Of a stretch of DNA of 64,000 nucleotides, positions 45,001 through 59,935 are shown in pieces. The notes under the pieces are model-generated. The model had not been told where the DNA came from. It did no database searches and saw only the letters and a list, made by a program, of their open reading frames with translations. Location of the stretch: the NCBI GenBank assembly GCA_002633005.1, contig NMRA01000296.1:98232-162231 (forward strand), read 5' to 3'. The stretch comes from Phoronis australis. Lineage: Eukaryota; Phoronida; Phoronidae. Each line of letters opens with the position of its first letter. The stretch's first letter is position 1. Both the position numbers and the translations under genes were made by a program.

Positions 45001-47817
45001 GCAGAAAGTTCTCGATACAATTTCTATTTTATGTAGATTTTGTCATTCATACTGGTTTGATGAGCGCTTTTGAACTATTTGAAGATAGAACTTATGTGTA
45101 ATTAACGGTTGTCTTCTTGGACTTGCCGTCGGGTCTAACAACATGAAACTTTTAGTTTTTAAGCTGGGAGGTTAACTGAACTGCAGGATTTACCAAACGA
45201 CAGAAAGATGATGTTTATGCCACAATTCTTGTTTTACAGCCCAGAGCCTGACGCGTCACCTAGAGCCGGCGCCACTGGCACTGTTCAGCCACTGGTGTCC
45301 CCTCAACCATCTCCGTCGAGACTGCGTGCTCGGAGGTATCGCCAACGACGCTTAGATAAAAGGAGTGTGTCCACCACAATCAGTCCGGTGTCCAGTCGTA
45401 AATTTCTTACCGACTTGGAGCCGGCAAAATCACCGGAGAAATCGGTGGATGTGTCTGGGGAGGTTGAGGTGGACGCCGAAACAGATGTACATGCTTTGGC
45501 TGAACATTTTCTAAATGCACGCTCACTAAAATACATGGGTCCTGGAACGGCCATACGTGAAATTGACATTAAGCACAACCAGGGCAGTTCAAATCGGAAT
45601 TCCAATGGAAGCAACTGCAATGACGTTTGTTTCGGCTGCGACGGAAGCTGCAGTGATGCCACCTGCAGTAGCAAGCGGTCGAGTCGCGTCAGTGCTGATG
45701 TTGAGAGCAATGCCTGTGATACGCCGTCAGGCTGCTTAAGCCCTGCCCATGGCCTCAGTCCGGCACACAGGCCAGTCGACGACAACGTGCGCAAAACCAG
45801 CAATCACAAGGTGTTGAAACCGTTGCCACAGAATGTCAACCGAGACTTGACGGACAGTCTGGATAGTGTGGAGAGCTTTAACAATCTTATGAACTCCAGC
45901 ATGGAGATGGACCATAACCAGAATACAGAGGCACCTAAGTTTATTGAACAAATAGATACGCAGTTAACCTGCACGGACAATAGGCAGGTGACCGAGACGA
46001 TTGGTGACACCAATCTTCCTGAAGTGCACCAGGCTGGGGTGAAGCGGAGTAGCACCGACTGTAGCCCGCCCACTTCTAAGAAGCATAACGCTGTGAGGAG
46101 GACGTACATGCGGGCAGCCAGCTCGGACATGGACTCCGATGGTAGGGATTGGAGGTCACTGAGAAATGGTGCCCGACAGCCGTCGTACGAGTCTGCTTCC
46201 GACGCTGATGAAAGTGAGATGGAAGAGTGGTAAGTCGAGTGTTGGTGGATAATACAGTTTAGTACATTTATCCACTAAACGAAATAATTTCAAATCCTTT
46301 AATCTAAACTGCTCTGCACTTTCAATGTCAGATTACAATAAAGCACGACTTCACCCAGCCGTTCACACATAGGTCTTCTTAATGAAATCTATAACATTGC
46401 ACAAGCACACTGCTTTATACATTAGATGTCCTTGCTGAATTATGCCCAGCTTAAAATCTAATGTCGTTTGCCTTCTCAATGGTGGATATATATTATGGTC
46501 AGTGACACCTCCATCACTAGATAATGTATTGCACGTCATCTGTTAGATGTCCTCACTCCAAATGGAATACTTTCCAAAACTAGACAAAATTTCTTGATGA
46601 AAACAACAGGATCTTCTAAACAGCTTTTTTGAACTGTAACTGTATTCTTGAGTTCACTTTCCCGCAAAGTTTTATTCTAAGTTAGACACTTTTGTGGTAA
46701 CAATCCTCCGAATCCATCAGCTGTTATTTTTTCTCTTCTAAAGTTCTTACTTTTTACATTCACTACTTCTGATGAAACTAGTTAATTATGCCAAGAGTTT
46801 TTCATTTTTTGGGAACTGATTTCAATATTTTTGCATTCTGTCAGAAATTTGTTTAAATATATTTATGACTTTGTCCGACAGCGCTGTCCCTACAGAGTCT
46901 AGCCGAAGACATTCCGTGTTGAGTGACAATGAGGAGAACACCAGCGATCGTCTATCACAGGAAACTCCTAGCAGCATGTTGTCTTCGCGCAGCGCAGAGA
47001 ATTTACAGTTTGAACTGACCAACTGCTTGTCAGACGGGCTTAGCGACAAGGAAAACATCATAAAGAGGCTACGTAATAAAACAACGAATACCGCAGAAAA
47101 GCGATTTGAGGTAGATGTCATGGTGTCTGCATAAGGCCAAAAAATCTGGTTCTGATTTTAACCCCAACTCATTTTGAAATCTGCGCTTTCTGACTAAAAA
47201 ACACTCGCCCGCACCAATTTCAATCGAGGTCTTGTGTTATTTTGAAAAGCTGCACCAGAGGCACATAAACAAGAGTAAGCAATGTTTGAAACACCACGAT
47301 TTGCCAAGTGATGAGTAAAAAGCCAACCCTGTATCATTTTTGGTCGTCTAAGCTGGATTTTGATTTTTGAAAAAGTGAGCTTTTAACATAAAGCACCGGA
47401 CCAGAACTCTATTTTGAAAATATACAGAAACCAGAAATAACTATGTATAATAGTCATTCGTATGTTGTGTTCTATACAAAAGGATTTGTGACTGTAATGT
47501 CGTAGTTTTACTCGTGGTGGCCCTTTCAAATTGGATCAAGTTCTTTGGTTGGACAATTGTGGAATGAAAATGTTAGCATGCAGTTGAAATGAAGGGAACA
47601 AATGAATCGCCAAGTTCTAGTGGAAGGGGAGTCATTGCGTAAACTTGCATCAGTAATCTGTTTTAATGCTGATACGACTCTCTTACAGAATCCTATGATG
47701 TCGGATTCAAGTTCAGACTCCGACGAATGCTCAGATATCACAGTTAATTCTACCGTTCACCGATCACGATCGCGGAGTATAGAACGCCCATCTTGGCCTG
47801 GACAGTTGACCGACTAG
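23863..47817 (+). CDS. MAP3K12/13: Dual leucine zipper kinase (MAP3K12/MAP3K13, DLK/LZK), complete
   Basis: CDS joins 23914-24077, 27395-27690, 33272-33455, 35381-35572, 40575-40733, 41705-41863, 42174-42392, 43421-43537, 44757-44900, 45240-46229, 46882-47110 and 47689-47817: 2982 nt, 993 residues (human LZK is 966). DLK and LZK are cytosolic Ser/Thr MAP3Ks that activate MKK4/7 and JNK, known for axon injury signalling. Visible features: conserved [10 protein letters not shown] segment (129-138), P-loop GSGSQG (170-175), VAIK-type lysine K190, HRDLKSPN (272-279), DFG (292-294), APE (316-318), kinase end near 405, then [15 protein letters not shown] zipper sequence (about 450-530). A long Ser-rich tail follows, with the LZK-like motifs [21 protein letters not shown] and SDECSDITV. 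All splice phases agree. The start ATG at 23914 is the first in its frame after an in-exon acceptor. Probably the single pro-orthologue of vertebrate MAP3K12 and MAP3K13. Confidence 0.95.
26510..26800 (+). mobile_element. tRNA-derived SINE with A-rich tail
   Basis: An A-box-like GTGGCAAGAGGG (26511) and a B-box GGTTCAAACCC (26548-26558) are at tRNA-like spacing, followed by about 200 bp of body and an A-rich tail ATAAAAAAATAAAAAGG ending near 26800. It differs from the SINE family at 3.6 and 8.5 kb. No second full copy is seen in this window, so SINE identity is inferred from the boxes and tail. Confidence 0.65.
26915..27189. mobile_element. MITE with TTAA target duplication, complete copy
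   Basis: Flanked by TTAA on both sides (26911-26914 and 27190-27193). Ends are CAGCTTATGATTCAAAACG and, on the minus strand, CAGGTTATTATTTAAAATG; both continue into ACTTATTCTTATTAAAATGA, giving about 40 bp of inverted repeat with few mismatches. The interior carries smaller inverse motifs (AGGTGCCTCGCC, CGAGGCACACC). TTAA duplications with CAG/CCC-type ends occur in piggyBac- and Kolobok-like families; which one applies is not decidable here. A second, truncated copy lies at 59936-60085. Confidence 0.85.
27395..27690 (+). CDS. MAP3K12/13: MAP3K12/13 exon 2: pre-kinase region
   Basis: Acceptor TTGCATTTCAG; donor GTAAGT at 27691. It encodes residues 55-153. The last third, [20 protein letters not shown], matches the conserved block just before the kinase domain of DLK and LZK. 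Cys133 corresponds to the cysteine in the GLFGCLRPVW block, which I recall as the reported DLK palmitoylation site. The acidic stretch before it is variable. Confidence 0.93.
28565..28690 (-). repeat. Dispersed repeat (TTCTAGAATTTGGGAC family), copy 2
   Basis: CTTGTCCCAAATTCTAGAAG and CTCCAATCTGGGACAGTG are the inverse of blocks at 19680-19780, and the intervening GCAAAATAA..TTAA segment is also shared. A further TCCCAAATTCTAGAGATTG lies at about 28820. Confidence 0.6.
30905..31200 (+). repeat. Dispersed repeat (CATCTTGAACATTT family), copy 2
   Basis: AAAAATCTAAAGTTGCATGAAAC and GAGATTTCATCTTGAACATT align with 51660-51735 and, for the latter block, 7485-7500. Non-coding and diverged. Confidence 0.5.
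33272..33455 (+). CDS. MAP3K12/13: MAP3K12/13 exon 3: kinase N-lobe
   Basis: Acceptor GTTTGTTTCAG; donor GTAAGT at 33456. Residues 154-214 plus two bases of Lys215. It contains [20 protein letters not shown] (P-loop), the ATP-binding lysine in VAVKK (K190), and [19 protein letters not shown] with the likely helix-C glutamate E197. Identity with vertebrate LZK/DLK is obvious. Confidence 0.97.
33456..35380. other. MAP3K intron 3
   Basis: A 1.9-kb intron containing the 18-bp minisatellite. At about 34795-35190 there is sequence (GACATGGCAAAATTACGAGG, CAACCTGGTATTTTTACC) that loosely resembles 58798-58950, possibly a diverged dispersed repeat. No exon is seen. Confidence 0.55.
33573..33770 (+). 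repeat. 18-bp intronic minisatellite
   Basis: About 11 units of TTGCGGCTATTGGACTAC with point changes, starting about 120 bp inside the intron after exon 3. Because 18 is a multiple of three, three forward frames stay open across it and translate as repeats such as AIGLLA. They have no start context, splice fit or family similarity, so they are not genes. Confidence 0.9.
35381..35572 (+). CDS. MAP3K12/13: MAP3K12/13 exon 4: hinge to catalytic loop
   Basis: Acceptor TTGTTCCTGCAG; donor GTATGT at 35573. Residues 215-278 plus two bases of Asn279: [16 protein letters not shown] (hinge) through [18 protein letters not shown], with the catalytic HRD at 272-274. 192 nt, phase 2 at both ends. Confidence 0.97.
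36099..36249 (+). repeat. 14-bp minisatellite
   Basis: About 10.5 nearly identical copies of GATATTGCTGTGGA. Three units make 42 bases, so frames are open on both strands (for example repeats of VEILLW on +). The very low divergence between units points to recent expansion or active gene-conversion-like turnover. The sequence just after the array, AATGCGGTAATTGATCTACT, resembles AATGCAGTAATTGTTTTACT at 60308, suggesting the array grew inside an older dispersed repeat. Confidence 0.92.
38236..38302 (+). repeat. 31-bp exact tandem duplication
   Basis: ATCTAATAATCTCTTGTGTA plus AGGGGCAGGTG is present twice in a row and is exact over the two units. Confidence 0.85.
38530..38700 (+). repeat. Dispersed repeat shared with 9.3 and 19.8 kb
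   Basis: Starts CATGATAGGATTCTGTTTTC and contains AACCCTAAAATTGCAAATTT and CACATTGCCTGTGAC. Within it CTGTGACAAAAGCGAAATGA is tandemly duplicated at 26-bp spacing (38657-38708). Confidence 0.55.
39436..39605 (+). mobile_element. CGTCATGACG-ended MITE, copy 1
   Basis: Ends CTGTCATGACGGCTA and CAGCTGTCACGACGGGGAA are inverse. The interior ACTAACTTTCTTGTTAATTACCCTTCAT is shared, in one or other orientation, with elements at 47957-48142, 54055-54190 and 54590-54780. Non-coding, diverged copies. Confidence 0.6.
40575..40733 (+). CDS. MAP3K12/13: MAP3K12/13 exon 5: activation segment
   Basis: Acceptor TTTGTTCCAG; donor GTGAGT at 40734. Residues 279-331 plus two bases of Trp332. It contains [12 protein letters not shown] (DFG at 292-294), [17 protein letters not shown] (APE at 316-318) and SEKVDIW. 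159 nt, phase 2 at both ends. Confidence 0.97.
40734..41704. other. MAP3K intron 5
   Basis: A 1.0-kb intron with the SINE-family fragment at 41170-41260; otherwise nothing recognised. Confidence 0.6.
41170..41260 (+). repeat. SINE-family fragment, copy 3
   Basis: GCCAATTTTCACGGTTGTCTGCC followed by TCAGAAAATCACC and CTCGCCGATAATGT matches the body of the SINEs at 3.6 and 8.5 kb. The tRNA-like head is missing. Confidence 0.55.
41705..41863 (+). CDS. MAP3K12/13: MAP3K12/13 exon 6: kinase C-lobe
   Basis: Acceptor TATTTCCCGTCTAG; donor GTGAGT at 41864. Residues 332-384 plus two bases of Trp385: [20 protein letters not shown] and [21 protein letters not shown] content is clearly higher than in the introns. 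159 nt, phase 2 at both ends. Confidence 0.97.
41864..42173. other. MAP3K intron 6
   Basis: A 310-bp intron; nothing recognised besides splice sites. Confidence 0.7.
42174..42392 (+). CDS. MAP3K12/13: MAP3K12/13 exon 7: end of kinase domain and linker
   Basis: Acceptor TCTTCTCCACAG; donor GTGAGT at 42393. Residues 385-457 plus part of Arg458: [20 protein letters not shown] closes the kinase domain, then a charged linker ends in [13 protein letters not shown], the start of the zipper region. 219 nt, phase 2 at both ends. Confidence 0.96.
42393..43420. other. MAP3K intron 7
   Basis: A 1.0-kb intron holding a four-unit tandem repeat (42588-42703); no exon otherwise. Confidence 0.6.
42588..42703 (+). 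repeat. 29-bp tandem repeat, four units
   Basis: GGGACCCACGTTATTTACCT plus GAATGATAA is repeated four times with few changes (CACG versus CATG). Confidence 0.85.
43421..43537 (+). CDS. MAP3K12/13: MAP3K12/13 exon 8: first leucine zipper
   Basis: Acceptor TGCCCTCTGTAG; donor GTACAC at 43538. Residues 458-496 plus part of Arg497: [20 protein letters not shown] and [13 protein letters not shown], the dimerising zipper that defines DLK/LZK kinases. 117 nt, phase 2 at both ends. Confidence 0.96.
43538..44756. other. MAP3K intron 8
   Basis: A 1.2-kb intron with a 26-bp tandem duplication at 44521-44571 (CCACAGCCTTACATTCGAAT unit); nothing else recognised. Confidence 0.6.
44757..44900 (+). CDS. 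MAP3K12/13: MAP3K12/13 exon 9: second zipper / basic region
   Basis: Acceptor CTCCTGTTGCAG; donor GTGAGA at 44901. Residues 497-544 plus part of Ser545. A Lys-rich helical segment ([30 protein letters not shown]) at the position of the second zipper and basic stretch of LZK; divergent from vertebrates. 144 nt, phase 2 at both ends. It is supported by splice phase more than by similarity. Confidence 0.85.
44901..45239. other. MAP3K intron 9
   Basis: A 339-bp intron; nothing recognised. Confidence 0.6.
45240..46229 (+). CDS. MAP3K12/13: MAP3K12/13 exon 10: serine-rich regulatory tail
   Basis: Acceptor TTGTTTTACAG; donor GTAAGT at 46230. Residues 545-874 plus part of Cys875. Low-complexity, Ser/Asp/Asn-rich, with a basic cluster ([16 protein letters not shown]) where LZK has a similar Arg/Ser-rich segment, and [16 protein letters not shown], which parallels ANNLRYFGPAAALRS of LZK. 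If unspliced, the frame would stop at once (TAA at 46231), so a short isoform is possible. The downstream exons are nevertheless clearly conserved. 990 nt, phase 2 at both ends. Confidence 0.9.
46230..46881. other. MAP3K intron 10
   Basis: A 652-bp AT-rich intron; nothing recognised. Confidence 0.6.
46882..47110 (+). CDS. MAP3K12/13: MAP3K12/13 exon 11: conserved C-terminal motif 1
   Basis: Acceptor TTGTCCGACAG; donor GTAGAT at 47111. Residues 875-951. It contains [12 protein letters not shown] and [19 protein letters not shown], matching SVSDGEEGNTSD and [15 protein letters not shown] of human LZK. Reading through the donor would end in a stop within nine codons; joining to 47689 recreates the conserved FENPM. 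Confidence 0.92.
47111..47688. other. MAP3K intron 11
   Basis: A 578-bp intron largely made of a dispersed repeat (47148-47400) that has a second copy at 55385-55620. Confidence 0.6.
47148..47400 (+). repeat. Dispersed repeat pair member (47.1 kb)
   Basis: Aligns with 55385-55620 along its length: AACCCCAACTCATTTTGAAA versus AACCCAACTTATTTTGAAAC, then shared TTTTGAAAAGCTGCAC, AAGTGAGC-like and GATTTG blocks. Diverged and non-coding. Confidence 0.5.
47689..47817 (+). CDS. MAP3K12/13: MAP3K12/13 last exon: conserved C-terminal motif 2
   Basis: Acceptor GACTCTCTTACAG; stop TAG at 47815-47817. Residues 952-993: [20 protein letters not shown] parallels NPMQFEESDCDSSDGECSDATV of human LZK, followed by a Ser/Arg-rich end. 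Phase 0 join to exon 11. The open frame upstream of 47689 is intronic. Confidence 0.93.
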   Translation, partial: NPMMSDSSSDSDECSDITVNSTVHRSRSRSIERPSWPGQLTD

Positions 47818-47956
47818 TTGTTTTGTTACAAACGCTGAGTTTTGAGAGAGTGTTTATTGAGGGAAGTTTTATGAGGTCATATTGAAACTTGAACCAGATC
47901 GGGGTGTTGATACAGTATTAGCCAAAAGTATTCATACACACAATGAGCCTAAATTA

Positions 47957-48142
47957 CCCGTCATGACGGCTGGGCGGAAGCTGAATTTGTTGTTAGAGTA
48001 GTCTCCCCTGTAGACTGAGAATGAAGGGGAATTAACAGTCCAGTTAGTAAGGTGACTCAGTCATTCTGTGATTAGAATTTGCTACTCTAATCGTCACAAG
48101 CTGTAATTTTTGCTGTTAACAGAATTGGCCATTATGACGGGG
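47957..48142 (+). mobile_element. CGTCATGACG-ended MITE, copy 2
   Basis: Begins CCCGTCATGACGGCTGGGCG and ends GGCCATTATGACGGGGAA (inverse ends). It shares AGTTAGTAAGGTG and GTCATTCTGTGATTAGAATTT with 54590-54780. It sits in the presumed 3'UTR of the kinase gene. Confidence 0.65.
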
Positions 48143-49648
48143 AAAACGGTGTTTTGTTCAATTGCTTTTGTCTTGTACTGTAATTTGCAAAAAGCACATT
48201 GCCAGCACATTGCATTGTGTATGTGCCCATTTTATCAGAGGAAATATTCATGTTACTACAGATTTGTATATTTATTATTGTCTGTACTTAACATCGAAGT
48301 GTTTATCTGTGTGGTCTGGTCACGAGCGTCATCTTTATCTTGGTGTAAAGCTTGCATATACGGAAGCATATCTTGTACACGAGAAATATTTTTATTTGCC
48401 CACTAAATCCTAGGCTTCTGTAATGTGAATAGTTTGTTTATTGGTGTTTTCTGCTGTGAAAACCTTATCATGGAATGCTGTTAGCTCTGACAAAATCAAT
48501 CCAAGGTCTGATCATGCTTCAAAACAGTCCGCTGCTATAATTTTTTAACACTTGTTCAAATCTTGGTGGAAAATTGACAATAGTGTCATGGATAAGAAAT
48601 ACAAGCCCTTAACAAATCAGGATAATTAATGCTGCATGATTCCATTACATTTATGCTGCTTTGTGGATATCTTGAAGTCCTGAACTTCATATTTAGTGAC
48701 GTGGAATCAATAAACTGGACGACATTTATTTTGCATTTGAGAGAAGTCCACTCATTTCAGGTTAAGACATTGTTGAAAGTTGGTGGGTGTAACTTTAAGG
48801 TCCCTTGTTAAGGCGCGTTTTTGGAGTTGTAAGAGTTTCTCTGACCTTTGGGGTCAATCTTAGTACCTGTTCCAAGGTAACTTTTTGAATAGGTGTCAAG
48901 ACGTAAGTGCTGGATACATGTAGTATTTTTGGTGTCAATCTGTCATTTTTCATGAAGGACAGTATTTGCAAGTTTGCTGTCTCTGGTCTCGTTGGATTTT
49001 CAACAGAGACTGTTTTTTGCAATTATCGCTCATCTCATTGGTCGATTTTTGTGATGGGATTGAGGCGTGCTGTTTAGAATTTGTGTATCTAAGCTGTGAT
49101 GTCTCGTGTGGGATTGAGACTTATTTTGTCCACCGGCGCATTTGTTGAACTTACTTAACTTTTGTATTTGTAAATAAAAATGATCTCATGGATAGTAATT
49201 ATGAATATTATTCACTTGATATTTTTGGTCATATTAGTATTGTAGTGTCATTTAGTTGTTTTTTAATTGAACTCATGTCAATTAGCATTGTGATGTTTTG
49301 ATTTATACAATTAGACCAAAATCTTGTCTCACTGCAATTTTCAAACTGATCATTGGTTTGTTTAAATCAGTTTTACAGGTCAGCTTTAATAAAGGCTGTC
49401 AGATTTTTTTGTGAACATCGTCAAAGTGCTCCAATATGCGTACATGGTTCTTTCGCCGTCCTAGTGCCATTCAGATTGTCTCATTTTAAAATCATGTTGT
49501 TCATTTCTCATCTTTGTCAGAGCCCCACGCAATACGGGTTTTGTTTTAATTTACTCAATTATACATTTTTGTTTTGTTAGATAGCTATATTTTGTTGATT
49601 ATTTTGTGAATGAGCGTATGCATTGTCGCGTGTAAAAGAACTGGCAAA

Positions 49649-49654
49649 AATAAA
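49649..49654 (+). terminator. Candidate poly(A) signal, MAP3K12/13
   Basis: AATAAA followed by GT-rich sequence (TTGGGTGTTATTTT, then GGTTGTCTGTTGTAG) within 60 bases, the usual downstream-element pattern. An alternative AATAAA at 49173 has weaker downstream context. Confidence 0.5.
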
Positions 49655-51524
49655 CATTGTCAATATAAAGATATTGGGTGTTATTTTCTACTAGGTTGTC
49701 TGTTGTAGTTCAGCTCTGGAAAAGTACAATGTTGTATTTTCATGAGAGAAGATTTGTGATGCTTGAAAAGTTTGTGAGAAGAAAATTATGCAAAAAGCCA
49801 TAGAGCATTATGTAGGACATTTTCAACAAGTCTGTGTTGAGCCAAATAACTAGATTTTCAGTAAAATGGAAAGTACAATGACTGTAGAATTTAATTTTTG
49901 ACTTAATGCTAATGTGCCATTAATTGGATCATGTGACCATGTTTTTTGTAAAATTTAGTAAAAAAATGTACATTCATGAGGGAAACGGCAGTATCAGTAA
50001 CATGGCCAAGTTTTGTTTGATACAAATATAAATAACATGAAATTTCAATAACACTTAGTTTTTTGAATTGTCATTTTTTTGTTTCCTGGAAGTTTGAGGT
50101 TTCTCCCATTAATTATGGAGTCTATGCAAAACTGGAACATTTTTAAATCAATCCCAACAGTCCATAAAACATTTGTTTTGAAAGTTTCTTATGCATCTGA
50201 TCAGCCAGTTCCGAGATATCCTACGTTTCGAAGTAAAATTGGGACATTTTTCTATTGTCCTGCCTACTGTATCTTTATAATGTCTAACAGTATGCAGTTT
50301 TAACATGAGAAGAACACTGCCTACCATGTTCATTGTACCTTACATGTCCCACTAAGCAAATTGTTGTAAACTCTTGCAAGCGGGATAACTTATAGAATTG
50401 CCTGTGTGGGCACGCGTATATGTGCCTCGATTTCAATGTTCATCATTATCTGGATACTTTTTCATGACAGTTGTTTAGTCCACACAACTATTTCTGCAAA
50501 ATAATTAAGTCTCACTTGAGCAAAAATGCTATTTTTTTAGAATATATACATGTTAACTCAAGATTCACATATTATTTATATAACTGCTGGTTAGATAATT
50601 TCTATAAACTATTCCTAGACTGGTATGCGCTCATAATTGCTTGACTAAATTTTTAATGCACAAAAGTCAGAGCGAATTTCTGTCTTTTTAGACTAGGTCA
50701 CTTTTATGAATCAGACCCCGGGTGGTTCAGCGAAACAGAAATTATGGCTGTTGTTTCAAAGTATACTAAACCCTGTTTTGATGATTTCAACCAATCGTTC
50801 TGTCACCTGCTAATGCATCATTGGGTCAGTCTTGAAAGATAAAAGAAGGAATCAACTAAAAACTTGATATATTCCCTATGTCACAGATTCAGTATTTGTG
50901 GTTCTTGGTGGCAGAGTGGTCTTTTTCCACAGTTGCCTTGCAATTTGCTAAGAACCTAGGTCATGCTTGCCCGTTTTCCAGACATCAAAAGGAGTTCTCA
51001 AATCTTCCTCCAAACCATTGACGGTTGTCGAGGGTTATAGAGCATTATTTTGTTTCAGGGGTCCCACGTTTTGAGAACAAGTTTTTTCCACTGAATAACA
51101 TGCATTGAACTTGTTATCAAAATCTGAGACCCTTGAGTGATGTACTATTTCCAAAGATTTTGTCAGTTTTGAAAACAATTGACTATACCTTAGCCACAAT
51201 AAATATTTAATTGCAATGTTGTGCATCAAATGAATCAATCATATTGCGACATTATTGATATCAACACATTAAATTGCATAAAGTATAATAATTTGCACAA
51301 TAAATTTCTGTGTAAATGGAATAATTGGACACAATCCACAATATTCTACATAAAACAATATTATTTAATTTGGCAGAGGAAAAAGATTTCGCTGTTAAAC
51401 TTTTCTTAGCCAAATTTCAGACCCCAGCACCAACACCCCCAGGACTTTTGTGGCTGATGACAAAAACCAAAAGCAAAGCTTGCCATTTGACTTATTATAA
51501 TAAAAACATCAACATTTTCCATTT

Positions 51525-51960
51525 AAGGTTATGCAAGACCATAGAAAAATATTCAGATCTGACTATCTCCATAACATTATATCTCAGAGATGCCTGATGT
51601 TTTCAGACAGTGATGCAATGTTCTCCAAAACACTTTTACGTATCGAGGAGCTAACAAAAACAATCTGAAGTTGCATACAACAAAATGCATTTAAGACAGC
51701 TGTAATGAGATCTAATCTTGAACACTTATGTCAAAAAAATTGATCGTGTTCTAGACACCAATGTTTTGCTGTCACCATACATTTAAGTTTCTTTTATGCT
51801 AAACTTTACTGAAGAACATGGTCATGTGATCCAAGTATTGTCAGATTGGTAAAAAGTCAAAAATCAAATTCTACAGGCTCACTACTTTCAGAAAATATGT
51901 ACTTTTATCGAGTTAAAATCAGATTCTGTACATTTGGCCAAATACATAGACTTGACAATA
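51525..51960 (+). repeat. Dispersed repeat (CATCTTGAACATTT family), copy 3
   Basis: The longest copy: CATTTAAGGTTATGCAAGACC, ATATCTCAGAGATGCCTGATG, ATGCAATGTTCTCCAAAACAC, AATCTGAAGTTGCAT and ATCTTGAACACTTATGTCAA align with blocks at 7.2-7.5 kb and 30.9-31.1 kb. Confidence 0.55.
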
Positions 51961-53049
51961 AGGTTTGACATAACCTAAAACAGAAACATCAAACTGCCAC
52001 TGAAGTCACATGACCTCATTAAAAATACACAACCACTTAAATCCAAACACAAAATTACAGTTCTTCACCATCAGTAGTATTGTGATTGAGCAATTTCCTT
52101 ATTTATCAACATAAAGTTTATACACTGAATGTAAGCACCACATTGATTTATTCTGCTGAACATCCCGCCCCGTACTTGTGTTCATGCACCTATGGGTAAA
52201 ACTGAGCACCTCAATACGGAATCAAGTGCATGTGCTCACAAGAAAGGCGCATAAAATAAATAAAACCAGCCATTAAAAAATCATATAAAGGACGCTTGCC
52301 TTATTCATTTCAAAATGGTAAATTGAACATTGAAGTACTGTCAATTTAACCATAGATTATAGACTATAGTCTATTATAAAGTATTAACAATGGAGAAGAG
52401 ACACATGAACATGCCCAATTTATACATACATTGCTTTGTATAATTCTAAGTATTGATTCTTTATAAACTCAGGAATTTAAATAATCTCCATAAAGATTGT
52501 CTTGAGAAGTGACACCTTACGCAGGTCTATATTGGATGACTGGCTGTCTTTGATGCAACTATTCTCTAACAACAACTGATGACAGAGGTCCACAATTTGT
52601 TTCTATCAATGGTGCAATGTCACCAATTTAGGACAAAACTAATTACCAAAGTTCTTCTCATAATTCAACTTTCAAAAGCTCCTAACTCTGAGGTGAATGC
52701 TCGCAGTTTTTCAAAATAATGACTGACGTAGCTAGTAAGTTGAATTTGAAAATGATTACATTCGGTGCCACCAATGAAAAATGCGAGGGAAGAAATCAAA
52801 TTCCACTTTTTCGCCATGTTCCATCCTAAATTGGGGAAATTTTACCACACATGCCACCGAAGTGATTTAAATGCATCAATATTTACACTGCTTTGCACAT
52901 TCGCCATGCGCCGACCCACCTGGGGTGGTCATGGGTTCCGCAGCCCCTACCGTTGTAAGGCTGCATTTGCGGAATTCAAAATTTGCCCAATGTCCATCCA
53001 TTGTCAGGCACCCTCCGGTCATGATACTGGGTCCACCCCTGCTCGGCCA

Positions 53050-53055
53050 TTTATT
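53050..53055 (-). terminator. Candidate poly(A) signal, TMEM41A
   Basis: AATAAA on the minus strand 33 bases beyond the stop codon. The 3'UTR would be very short, so later signals are equally possible; low confidence. Confidence 0.3.
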
Positions 53056-53088
53056 GCTTCAGACTTCCATTTCTTATTAGAAACACGC

Positions 53089-59302
<6,214 letters not shown>

Positions 59303-59935
59303 GGTGTATCGTGTAAGCACTGCCACTCACAGATCTATTAATGTCAAGGAATTTACAAGACAGCTCTTTTATCTGTTTATCAGCTGTCATAGATAGCCAT
59401 ATTAGATCAGCGTGAAAGTCCAGAGCACATGTGTGATTCCATACTGTGCAGCCTAACAGATATTCAGTGTACAAAGTGCAACGGTATTCAAGTTACTTGA
59501 TGACTCAAGTCCTTTAGGATTGTGGAAAGCTGAAATGGAGAATTTTATAACATTTAGCAGCAGTAGAACATGACTCATAACTTGCATTAAACCCCACTCA
59601 GTTAGATCACCTGCAGACAGTGCATTACCATACCCTTATATGTTTCCCATGCAATAAACCTAATCTGGTGGAAATAATTACAGGCACACTACTAACAAGA
59701 TTTACACCATCCCTTAACTTGGGCATGATATTAGGAATAGGCTTGACCTTACTGTCACCAGAATTCCTTTGATATATCTTCAGAGACCATCAGGGGGGAA
59801 AGCACCTCACCTAGCCTAGTCTTGGTGTTGTCAGGTTGTAATACGTTTTCTTGCCAATGACATGTGTCAATCATTATTTTGTATCTCTCCAGAGGTTAGT
59901 TGGTTACACACTGTGAAAACCAACTTCACCATAAA

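Larger units (their letters stand above)
47818..49670 (+). other. Probable MAP3K12/13 3'UTR
   Basis: Non-coding sequence after the stop with AATAAA hexamers at 49173-49178 and 49649-49654. A CGTCATGACG-ended MITE lies at 47957-48142. Open frames at 48110-48413 have no similarity and are incidental. Confidence 0.5.
49671..53088. other. Convergent intergenic region MAP3K12/13 - TMEM41A
   Basis: About 3.4 kb between the two 3' ends. It contains the CATCTTGAACATTT-family repeat (51525-51960). A segment near 52910-53040 (GCCGACCCACCTGGGG..GATACTGGGTCCACCCCTG) looks repeat-derived and may be part of the TMEM41A 3'UTR. No gene is seen. An A-box-like TGGCAGAGTGGTC at 50911 has no B-box partner. Confidence 0.55.

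Noticed and set aside
45303-46130. Minus-strand frames of 71-166 codons
   Set aside because: Antisense shadows of the long serine-rich kinase exon, whose plus-strand frame is supported by splice sites and conserved motifs.
50905-50990. tRNA or SINE at an A-box-like TGGCAGAGTGGTC
   Set aside because: No B-box at the right distance and no second copy seen.
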